Made by a program: the position numbers and the translations under genes. From RGIG3077 sp045541475 (lineage in GTDB: Bacteria > Bacillota > Clostridia > Oscillospirales > Ruminococcaceae), in contig JAZQJI010000025.1 of the NCBI GenBank assembly GCA_045541475.1, positions 86,624 to 150,623 of the forward strand: 64,000 nucleotides of DNA, read 5' to 3'. The notes under the pieces are model-generated. The model was given only the letters and a program-made list of their open reading frames with translations. It did no database searches and was not told where the DNA came from. Shown in pieces: positions 47,001 to 52,189 of the stretch; position 1 is the first letter of the stretch; the number at the start of each line of letters is the position of its first letter.

Positions 47001-47618
47001 TTTGTAACTATTACAGCACGTCGTTATTACGATGACTTTAGTGCTGATAACAAATTCGACAGCAGCCTTGATATGACACTTATACAATCGGGCAATGATG
47101 AACTTTCACCTTATGATCTTTATTGGAATGCATACAATTCGGGTAGTCCTGCAAACCACTTCAGCGTGCAGTATATGTTTGATGCAGATAATATCGACGC
47201 ATTCTTTAATACTGTAAACAAGATGCTCAAGCTTAACCTGAGCTATCAAGAGAATTCTGATATGTTTATTGGAATTATCTACGATTCAAACGGAAACGGT
47301 CTTGCGGTCGATCAATTCCTTTACAAGATTGCCCAGCGCGGTGACGCAAATCTCGATAATGTTGTTGATGTAAAGGACGCAGCGCTTGTTGCGAAATACG
47401 CAAGTGAAATGGCAAACGTTGTTGAAGGCGATGCTGAGCCCCTGCTTTCAGCAACTGAAAATGAGCTTGCACAGCAAGCTGCCGATGTAAACGGCGACGG
47501 CGTTGTAGATGCAAAGGATGCAGCACTAATTGCAAAGTACACATCTGTTTATTCAACATATTCTCAGGATTACAGCGACGCTGAAAAATACTATGCAGTT
47601 TGGAACGAAATTGCATAA
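35097..47618 (+). CDS. Giant (4,173-residue) secreted multidomain protein with C-terminal dockerin
   Basis: After a signal peptide (cleavage near QAEAA, about residue 33) come: FG-GAP/integrin-like beta-propeller blades with calcium loops (GDFDGDG, GDYDGDG, DINRDG, GDLDNDG, DINGDG) at residues 120-530; a Thr/Glu-rich amphipathic segment at 675-740; a Fn3-like domain (950-1065); Ig-like domains (1095-1280); bacterial/InlB-type repeats (from about 1590 and again 3130-3475); and a beta-helix carbohydrate-binding-type region resembling Cthe_2159 (2170-2420). A 12-residue Asp/Thr/Pro repeat linker covers 3590-3670, a Cys-rich PTCTEMGYTTYSCSCGD block lies near 3865, and a type I dockerin covers 4080-4150 (DANLDNVVDVKDA and DVNGDGVVDAKDA). 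No catalytic domain is recognised. It probably docks to cohesins at the surface and mediates adhesion. AAAGGAG precedes the ATG. Confidence 0.93.
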   Translation: MKKSNLKRITSFILALTMVADVIPLMTFPQAEAASNINGTFEGQDADVFSALGFDTSEIPEGYDAQTVDNPYGRNKITGNQVFEIIVNSANGTKTFGKNNNELTAESVNGAPSSTGNGLVLSAVASGDFDGDGLAGEVAYIGYKEIQYNTWKTKSDLYLCVYDGKTNTFSDLKLIGNFNPAQVTTKGGTVYSRYDYAWQNLLQITAGDYDGDGTSEIAAYVADDGNCRVDIFKYQKTSESSDTSWLDISQWSRTWSHVISNTANQIPNMVSLVSTDINRDGIDDLGISSGRFSPGDSNGTTQQTNKSSAIILWGDRANMLQSSTPLNLAEDTLGEQVRVSLTTGDLDNDGYAELIATGQPLSDAENYLFSAQNNVVTNSTHGNTERTIITYTYDSALGIVINYSGLHKSIDGEYVSESTDDEEFTAWQSGNGFDDKYFSQPLMRTNAAAFKSQGSDYTYLYLDSCLYEYTEGQMTLKMSLDDESYDGQNTLSKLWGASYPENSENALAHENYVEYGAVSADINGDGFSTLASGYMFSHSSYYTSGETVYDKRAAGYMTLGSNNSGTLINANTITANKGILTYNETSEQNEYGSDADFVSIAMVDIDMDTVIIEYTGVHYLTYSDPKVLAILAAAPYFEDVDRVAGYDYAWQNTTSYSRINGEGNGDLVAVDLEVGAFVSVGKKFAAVGFELETSVNYTMEWEKETTKTTEYTLTFETSQNEDAVAFFSIPTENYVYKISTPDGNGGYIETFDTITNTFTPCYQILTLDYYESIQGNYDILPQISGVAIESTPGDPSSYPTSTSGYDVIAEWNDDPAGVSFGNGAITQEITVTEEVTEAYNMGAAWDFQFGLGLGTQSDFVQSEGEFMGGIQFSLNPTGGWSHINLEGTSFSGTVTNMPLEFQQYGYYYNWKLFAYNYKFSDGTSIPVVSYVVGDVTEPPELPEDFQQDYERSTSDTNVLTWTYDNTFSSFIIHKYYDFPVGGGLQEIPEIPVGCEPYTEISNSTGTYAYGYNLKYDDNGKQYKEYYFEDLNLAPYTEYEYAIQVERISKTPPLSSPSELVTVRTKAANGNPLIPISESDGENDGFLQIYPDKNSYLTVNATGPDGENISGYYTTVQYQWQKMEKGAWVNMIGETSKTLTFANAGVDTSGEYRCLVNVLTQADATAISAYTDSVTLNHSKRVSYIDEDEVYVQDVAGGGVYFFAKVRNAHSDSASIPSGTVNFTLTHNSSGRDYTVTANLNSQGVAEKTVDYTLPEGLYTVKAYYSGSYIFKSCNAETLFLSQRSNGLAVDAVDSIYYGEGTQIISRSVTNVNGVTNTEEIAAETYYLKPATVMNARTSGYSTVINDGDTVSAGSKYCYIDDGLNYYFTAEYSSTVHFLDGRAIYDISENYISYTGDGGKYRIAENIPAGNYIIVTTLTKGVESLTGHTMITVKKRPITVQLPSLKINEGENLASSYAASAWNVISGTWADCDIENGALISNVANHVMNITYRNTANTSLSASDVSKLCGAYTSHGRLAIAMTNYDVTIIDGSVAVLGGANDVNLGVRSFEGKDVGALYAISPDYASTRTAIGQTDTLVQKQATGTRLVFTAVPDEGYAIYAWYINGVKQSTTDSTISYIMLNEETTIEVQFDVKKNALTFGTAGYENGGTITCSDENLTSGSIILPNAYMTFTAQAKEGYHFKEWRYTESGSGTAYDDTDSGLSQSTFTLLMPTVSCSLYAVFERDYFTFDYIDESGSNGLTAWYSEYQAGTTGAETVYIANGTQLKGGTEITVEPKAGYRWNDDYNYVSDGSQGSADYENGSYTFTLEENTTVYGNTIQDVYDLTLKFDVTSYSDQPIDAQISYYINDEISGTFTYDSEDTEYTIEDIPGGSSISAEISYPSYYLHKGWTSNSTVIKATTEKNNLATEAQAYGDVTEGNAYWYSATNNNGVNVIYYFVATATGYFVPVNDEVVIYSTDEAFTFDALDADDTLTVFLTEKDVHKVSTADISEKGTYSFTLPEGSYQIDDEIYIHDGDDFDVLITPKTGWTVTYWNILPTNSPQQEVKATSLRYVIPDVTEDFVLTPIFAATSYNIISWPTISDDQNFLTLSEYNCVSSVASGASFSFKLSGAGLSLLESVYANGMTFVPEENGGNYTYTGNGADRIYTIKNIVENHSITVSFCEVGVSVNGTDVSALKGNGWYYDAAEQVLVLQKSNLTVSGTNDVNVASQLTISLEAESLTLDDFVLNSSTNRNALIYAYGADTVITLNGANVLNHSAASSSISALDGNLTIRGNGSITLKGSNIAQYEIITNYALNITGRSIVNIEGCNGDASSYMIYVVTLNVKGTATLDIDACDDCSYAVYAHNITIGSEEMTDNPIVRINGAYRGVYLYNDLIVYSGDLAISGSYYALRTLYGDIHNYGGITELSATNGGIIYGSSFYNNKWKIAYPVGYSVTYIDEYGNSKYVNPVTKSQYSSYNYDLFATTNYIFGWRTTVCEDKYIDEYRQIRIMPISSDWDNMTLSVVVNDKVYSSTINMDRNAYGYYYTDDTNNSLEFIMVNSSTQSTIDTFEEDPKYNFVAKYDPSYGLTLGKYTYTFDSEVEDNTQTDVTTTPETPVSTSFALTEIRLSDAEKYDYTISGNYTGEKTIDTSASYTNSLTLDNVTLNYLNIAETPVWLNGDNTVTGKITLGDLNSDAGTDLMLHGVNSDATLLVSDYNYPISSTSPTLKFALNNIKNFELYGNSQIAQNNQNISITYTDANGNELPYGMGWQINLGSNSASSTVQDSANLSTYGNGYLQVSLFSTDAKLNPEEIRFDKSNGFDNILGLEDALVEITEPIEEGTIRPFDRIATGTDDATGRIVLIDGNGNETELIMNTDYTWTRSEEIYAANELAISYATLNNLELGTYTVRIFYYDDDINDTSFYYSDITLTITDTTRISGSLNMLPIEPKIGRGESITFETDYSGTDPMAYEWILEGNVSENTTLTSNGSNAILSIADDEAIGSNITVTVKSYADEAMTKEIGYVIATVNVIAKATDINITCVDESPSGDDSYTLHHTTENAVAKTWDFNACIATDDGSTEYDNVIWSLWGNKLKATTINSATGELTVSPNETGTNGKMKLTATYTNADGSTLSKTIEICLSSDVWVGADISDTSMGTISIKVDGNKITGSYLPIGTTVVVTSDANSGYDLKEWFVNGKSITDNDSFIVDIAKGTLTFTTQKGGYYDISAEFYTIGKVKVSFNSGSYGNISAQVNDEQINTNTEILEESTVTFTAIPDYFCNVTAWYINDVLQETTEETLTIENITEDINVRVEFAPSERVITLNSAQGGSVKVLLNGEELTGNVFHITSVDTLILEPTADYGYTFAGWSGSVTETRGNSCAIIPGMGDVTVTPEFAPIPYHTVTIYTNSYQNGGGSVVFDSHIIPMASFDEITVTDGDYIVLTALSDSGSYLYSWTVEGTEYSENGNSLTLEDIRGDVTVIAKFRRTDTYQLTYPVDVENGSISAKYSLTVGDETIEGALTGNDTVKAGADVIFTLTPDENYIPKVLTANGNDISFTYDETTNTFIGTLEEILQDTEINVGFEAVNSYNVIVPNSFTEMVEISDKDNTDTDEPTNPDGSTDTDEPSNPDDSTDTDEPTNPEDSTDTDEPTNPEDSTETDEPTNPDGSTDTDESTNPDDSTDTEEPKDPVYEERIMGYLSIDFVADGASSFDENAEEGTFAVISAENGTVMVTFESAEGYEVDIDILKNQISQLLTNAESEAIASYAVMAQGVVVTLEGIDATLDLREMQTPFRPISEETVYYTVNIVQSEGGNIIVTLDDAIIENGAKVQSDAQLKLNALSGEHYQFDNFSVDGEETALDIVTVTGDVTISAMFSQHHNYVPVVTVEPTCTEMGYTTYSCSCGDSYVDYHTDCTNHSFTNYISDGNATIYASGTKTAKCDYCNATHTILDEVTLVYSEAGDTDIDVECNLDVTILSDDYSIDISEFVTITARRYYDDFSADNKFDSSLDMTLIQSGNDELSPYDLYWNAYNSGSPANHFSVQYMFDADNIDAFFNTVNKMLKLNLSYQENSDMFIGIIYDSNGNGLAVDQFLYKIAQRGDANLDNVVDVKDAALVAKYASEMANVVEGDAEPLLSATENELAQQAADVNGDGVVDAKDAALIAKYTSVYSTYSQDYSDAEKYYAVWNEIA
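45862..46110 (+). repeat. 36-bp tandem repeat coding for a 12-residue acidic linker
   Basis: About seven units encode the theme TDTDEPTNPxDS with small variations (SETD, DESTNP, EEPKDP). The units align in frame without interruption. The repeat separates the bacterial-repeat domains from the C-terminal dockerin region and should be flexible and exposed. Confidence 0.9.
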
Positions 47619-47654
47619 ATCTATGCATTGATTTTACGCAATACAGAAAATAAG

Positions 47655-47690
47655 AGAATCCATCGGTTAATCCGATGGATTCTTTGTTTT
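47655..47690 (+). terminator. Terminator of the giant-protein operon
   Basis: AGAATCCATCGG / CCGATGGATTCT form a 12-bp stem with a 5-base loop, followed by TTTGTTTT. Confidence 0.9.
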
Positions 47691-47754
47691 ACTATACTAA
47701 TCAACTATGCAAATTCAAACTTAGACTATATAAAAACAGTGTGCATAAAAAACA

Positions 47755-47796
47755 AACTCCCACAGACTTGCGTATTTTGCAAATCTATGGGAGTTA
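47755..47796 (-). terminator. Terminator of putP
   Basis: On the minus strand AACTCCCAT..GCAAAA pairs with the complementary GCAAGTCTGTGGGAGTT and runs into GTTTTTT. It lies about 25 bases after the putP stop. Confidence 0.8.
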
Positions 47797-47819
47797 TGAT
47801 GACAATATTCAATAAATTA

Positions 47820-49385
47820 TTATTCTTCAACACATACCTTAGCAGCTTCAAAATCAGCTTCAATCTCCTTTGAAGGAGCAGGAGTAAGAAGGGAAACTAC
47901 TACAATGCAAATTGATGAGAAGATAAATGCAGGAAGAAGCTCGTAAATTGCGAATGCACCACCTAAAGTGCTTATAACAAGCTTCCAAAGGAATACCATG
48001 CCTGCACCGCCAACCATACCGGCAATTGCGCCTGCACGGTTGATTCTCTTCCAGAAAAGTGAGAAAATAATGAGAGGACCAAATGTAGCGCCAAATCCTG
48101 CCCATGCAAATGATACAATGCTGAAAATAACACTGTTTTCATCAAGAGCAATTACGATAGCTATCAATGCGATAACAAGCAATGTTATACGAGTTACAAG
48201 CATTACCTGCTTGTCGGTTGCATCTTTTTTAGCAACGCCCTGATAAATATTTTTAGCAAATGCAGAAGCGGCAATCAAAAGATAAGAGTCTGAAGAGCTG
48301 ATTGTAGCTGCAAGAATGCCTGCCATTACAAAACCTGCTAAAATTGCGGGAAGGAAGCCTGTTGCCAAGGTTATGAAAATGCTTTCGGCACCGGCTTTTG
48401 TTAAGTGCGCGGTAGGCTCAATAACTCTGCCGACGATACCGATAAATACAGCAACAGCAAGAGAGATAAGCACCCATACCATAGCAATTCTTCTTGATCT
48501 TGTAAGCTCGCTTTCCTTGCGGATTGCCATAAAGCGAAGAAGAACCTGAGGCATACCGAAGTAGCCAAGACCCCATGCAAGCATTGAGCATACGCTGAGG
48601 AAACCATAATCGGATGCTTCAGAGAAAACAGGTTTGCCTGCTTCAACAAGCTGTTCACCGGCTTCGTTTACCGAAGGTGTTGCCAAGCCGAAGAATTCCA
48701 AGAATCCGGGAATTTCGCCTGCATTTTCAATAACTGCACCCATACCGCCTGCTTCAACGATACCAATGACTACGATAACTGCAAGCGCAATAATCATAAC
48801 AATTGCCTGCATAAAATCAGATGCACTTTCAGCTAAAAATCCGCCGAGAATTGTATAAAGAAGAACAAATACTGCTCCTATAATCATCATTGCAATATAC
48901 GGTGTACCGAAAAGTGTGGAGAAGAGTTTGCCACAGGTAACAAAGCAGCTTGAAGCGTAAACTGTGAAGAATATAAGAATAAACACAGCAGACAATGTCA
49001 TAACTACTTTATTTTTTTCACGAAAACGGTTGGAGAAGAATTCGGGAAGAGTGATAGAGTTGTTTGCAACCACGCTGTAACGGCGAAGTCTTTTTGAAAC
49101 AATAAGCCAGTTAAAATATGTACCTATAGCAAGACCAATAGCTGTCCATGCAGCATCGGCAAGACCACACCAATATGCAACGCCGGGCAATCCCATAAGC
49201 AACCAACCGCTCATATCCGAAGCTTCTGCGCTCATTGCGGTAACCCAAGGGCCTAAGGATCTACCGCCTAAGAAATAGTTTTCAGAGTTTTGATTTGCCT
49301 TTTTGGCAAATACAACACCAATTACAATAACCACAGCCATATAGATGATCATCGCAATCAGGATTTGTATGGTTTGACTATCCAT
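47820..49385 (-). CDS. putP: Sodium/proline symporter PutP (SSS family)
   Basis: This 521-residue protein has about 13 hydrophobic segments and belongs to the sodium:solute symporter family. Proline-type landmarks are ENYFLGGRSLGPWVTAMSA near residue 34, DMSGWLLMGLPG near 57, the conserved ILAATISSSDSYLLIAAS block near 360 with sodium-site Ser residues, and FSIVSFAWAGFGATFGPL near 425. GAGGTGA precedes the ATG. It is a single-gene unit between the two dockerin loci; a role in proline nutrition or osmotic balance is inferred from the family. Confidence 0.94.
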   Translation of the reverse strand: MDSQTIQILIAMIIYMAVVIVIGVVFAKKANQNSENYFLGGRSLGPWVTAMSAEASDMSGWLLMGLPGVAYWCGLADAAWTAIGLAIGTYFNWLIVSKRLRRYSVVANNSITLPEFFSNRFREKNKVVMTLSAVFILIFFTVYASSCFVTCGKLFSTLFGTPYIAMMIIGAVFVLLYTILGGFLAESASDFMQAIVMIIALAVIVVIGIVEAGGMGAVIENAGEIPGFLEFFGLATPSVNEAGEQLVEAGKPVFSEASDYGFLSVCSMLAWGLGYFGMPQVLLRFMAIRKESELTRSRRIAMVWVLISLAVAVFIGIVGRVIEPTAHLTKAGAESIFITLATGFLPAILAGFVMAGILAATISSSDSYLLIAASAFAKNIYQGVAKKDATDKQVMLVTRITLLVIALIAIVIALDENSVIFSIVSFAWAGFGATFGPLIIFSLFWKRINRAGAIAGMVGGAGMVFLWKLVISTLGGAFAIYELLPAFIFSSICIVVVSLLTPAPSKEIEADFEAAKVCVEE

Positions 49386-49574
49386 AATTTCACCTCATTA
49401 ATCTTTATTCAATTTATAAGTAAGCAAACGGCACCTATAAATTGAGGATATTTGATATTATTTTACCACAAACCAAAACAAAATGCAACTATAAATTGCA
49501 TTTTTTTGAATATTTATGCAAAAATCATTATATCAATAATGAATATATACTTTTTGATGTGACGATATACAAAA

Positions 49575-49596
49575 GGGACTGCCATTTTGCAGTCCC
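49575..49596 (-). terminator. Terminator of the GH44-GH9 operon
   Basis: GGGACTGC / GCAGTCCC form an 8-bp GC-rich stem, followed on the minus strand by TTTT, about 40 bases after the GH9 stop. Confidence 0.8.
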
Positions 49597-49634
49597 AAAA
49601 ATCAACATATATTAAAATAATTTTATAAATCAAA

Positions 49635-52157
49635 TCAGTTACAAATCATTCTTTTCATCAGGCACAAATCTACAACATCAAGCTTACGGTCTTCATTCAA
49701 ATCCCCTGCCTGCCAATCAATCACATCGCCTGTTACATTTATATAATGCTGCATCATTGAGATATCCTGAGTGTCAAAATCACCATCTGCATCTACATCA
49801 CCCAAAACTTTATCAGGTATGTTTTCGTCAATCATTGCCGCTGTAAGATAAATCATTGCAGCATTGCCGTATATTGTATTCTCGTTTGTAGTAAACTCAC
49901 CATCGCTGTCGATATAGCATTTTCCGGTAAACTTTGACAAATGAGGATTGTTGGAATTGTTAGCACCTTCTGTAAAATAGCCATCCGGACACTTGTACGG
50001 ATCAAGCTTTGCATCTGAAGAATATATTGCACTGAATATGTTTTCTACACTGTTTTCGCCATGTCCCGAAACATAGCTGAACGATATCGGGTTCAGACCA
50101 AGCATATAATGAAATGCATTTTCCACTGCATTTATTGTGGCTTGATGCTCTTCATCCGATACACCGGCCACAGCATCGCCCATCATCAGCATCATGGCAC
50201 TATTGGCTATCACTTTATTGGAGCCCCACCAAAATCCCCAGGAAGGATAATCAATACCCCAACAGTCGTATCTTAACATTCTTGTTTTCCAACTGTCATA
50301 CTTTGAGAAAGCTTCTTTAACAGCAGCATTAGGATTATTATTATTTAAAAGATAATGATAATATCCAAGGAAGGAGCGACCATTATGATTATAACTAATA
50401 GAAGCTGCTGTAAAGCAATAAGTCATGTTATCCTGTGCACAATTATCAACAATAAATGCTTCATACTCACTGCTGTCTATTCCGGCTACGGTTGCCGCAC
50501 GATACAAGGCACCTGCTGCCCAGTACATATTGCGTTGTAGTGTAACATCAGTAAATGTATATGTTCTGTTTGCCGCACCTATTGACATATTTTTTGTGTT
50601 GTCAGCATCATTTGCCCAATTCCACGCTCTGACAGCAGTTTCAAGACATTGCTCCGCAAAATCGGCATAAACAGGTATATCCTTATAAACGATATACGCA
50701 TGTGCAAGCATAGCCGCCATATCCACAGTGGCAAGATGAGAACGCAAATCTCTTTGTGACGCATCAGATTCATGGGTGGTGGACTGATAAAGTGTATCTT
50801 CAAGATATATCACGTCATCTTTATAGTTTGCCGCAACATAGAAAGAGCCATCCTTACTGCTATGTTCAAGCTTAAAGAGCATATCAATCTCATATTTAAT
50901 CTCGCTGAGAATACCGGGGGCATCAACATAAAGCGGATTATCGGGATCTGTTTCGGGAATGTGTATATCAATGCTGTTTAGCACTTCAGGATACAGTTCA
51001 TAAGCCAACAGCAAATCTTCAATACTGCCCGCGCTGTTTGAGGTATATTTGCCATAATCACCCGCATCATACCATCCGCCTGAAACATCAAAGGTTTCAG
51101 CATCGGGGTTATTTCTATCCGACCATCTTACAACAGAAACATCATTTGGATGGAGATTTTCTCTTGCAAAATCACCTGCGTACTCTTCTTCTATTTCAAT
51201 TCCCTGACGCTGATAATAATAATACTTAGTCAAATCAAGAAGCAAATCATCATAAACATCATTGCCAATTGTAAATTTAACAGATGTCAGCGTATCGGTA
51301 TCAAGATTTTCTTCAACATCACGAGGAGAACGCGCCGAAGCGTCAAGTCCGGCATTTTTAATCTGTATATAATATGTGCCGGGTTCAGTTAGTTCATCAA
51401 AATTAATTATATGAACCATTTCACCGGAAAAGGTCTCGTCAAGCACGCCATCAGTTAAAGTGCCACTGATAACAACCTCTTTGCTTTCAGCATCAATTAT
51501 TTCATACGTTTTGCTATTTAACGAACCAAACTTTTCAAAATAGCTTACACGAGCAGTTTTTTCGCCTTCGCAGACATAACCTACCTGATTGACTTTTATC
51601 ATAGGATATTGACGCTCATCATCAGTTGAAGTTATTGTTACATTTTGAAAAGATAGCGTTGTACCGCTGGGAACACCGCCTATATATACATACCAAAAAT
51701 TATCAAGGCTGAAATCCGAATCAGGATAAGCATCAACAAGTTCCTTAATAGACAATGAATAGCTTTTCCATTCTGTTGAAGCAGTCATTGTGTTTTTGTA
51801 TTTATCCAGGTTTGTCCATTGAATATTAGTAGTAACACCATGCAGCTTTGACACAAGACCAATTTTAAAATCAGCAGTTCCTGTTCCGTTATTGATGACA
51901 TCAAAATTCAAGTATCCGTTTTTATAGTAATCACGAATGGTTAATGTTGTCCAGTTGGTGTTTGGTGTCATAGTAACACCGCCCCAACTCAAAGTTGTCC
52001 AGTTTTTGCCGTTATTATCAATAAGAATTGTTTGCAGCTGCAACCCATCCGTTTCCTGAACGTTTGCAGCAAGAGTGCCATACTCTGATAATGATGTAAA
52101 TACCAAAGCTGTTATCATTATTAAAGATAGCAATTGTTTTTTCAATAAAAGTTTCAT
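49635..52157 (-). CDS. Dockerin-bearing GH9 endoglucanase-type enzyme
   Basis: This 840-residue secreted protein has, in order, a signal peptide (MKLLLKKQLLSLIMITALVF), a beta-sandwich carbohydrate-binding-like domain (about 35-175), the Ig-like CelD_N domain (PMIKVNQVGYVCEGEKTARV, about 185-290), the GH9 (alpha/alpha)6 barrel (about 300-775) and a type I dockerin (DVDADGDFDTQDI and DLNEDRKLDVVDL). The catalytic Asp pair is in GWYDAGDYGKY; the acid Glu is in TTNENTIYGNAAM. The usual HxR signature after the GHGEN stretch is replaced by NIFSAIY. I start at ATG 52157, which yields a normal signal peptide; an ATG at 52190 overlaps the GH44 stop as TAATG and would add eleven residues. It is co-transcribed behind GH44. 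Confidence 0.94.
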   Translation of the reverse strand: MKLLLKKQLLSLIMITALVFTSLSEYGTLAANVQETDGLQLQTILIDNNGKNWTTLSWGGVTMTPNTNWTTLTIRDYYKNGYLNFDVINNGTGTADFKIGLVSKLHGVTTNIQWTNLDKYKNTMTASTEWKSYSLSIKELVDAYPDSDFSLDNFWYVYIGGVPSGTTLSFQNVTITSTDDERQYPMIKVNQVGYVCEGEKTARVSYFEKFGSLNSKTYEIIDAESKEVVISGTLTDGVLDETFSGEMVHIINFDELTEPGTYYIQIKNAGLDASARSPRDVEENLDTDTLTSVKFTIGNDVYDDLLLDLTKYYYYQRQGIEIEEEYAGDFARENLHPNDVSVVRWSDRNNPDAETFDVSGGWYDAGDYGKYTSNSAGSIEDLLLAYELYPEVLNSIDIHIPETDPDNPLYVDAPGILSEIKYEIDMLFKLEHSSKDGSFYVAANYKDDVIYLEDTLYQSTTHESDASQRDLRSHLATVDMAAMLAHAYIVYKDIPVYADFAEQCLETAVRAWNWANDADNTKNMSIGAANRTYTFTDVTLQRNMYWAAGALYRAATVAGIDSSEYEAFIVDNCAQDNMTYCFTAASISYNHNGRSFLGYYHYLLNNNNPNAAVKEAFSKYDSWKTRMLRYDCWGIDYPSWGFWWGSNKVIANSAMMLMMGDAVAGVSDEEHQATINAVENAFHYMLGLNPISFSYVSGHGENSVENIFSAIYSSDAKLDPYKCPDGYFTEGANNSNNPHLSKFTGKCYIDSDGEFTTNENTIYGNAAMIYLTAAMIDENIPDKVLGDVDADGDFDTQDISMMQHYINVTGDVIDWQAGDLNEDRKLDVVDLCLMKRMICN

Positions 52158-52189
52158 AGTTTCACACGCCCTAGTTTTATAAATCCGCA

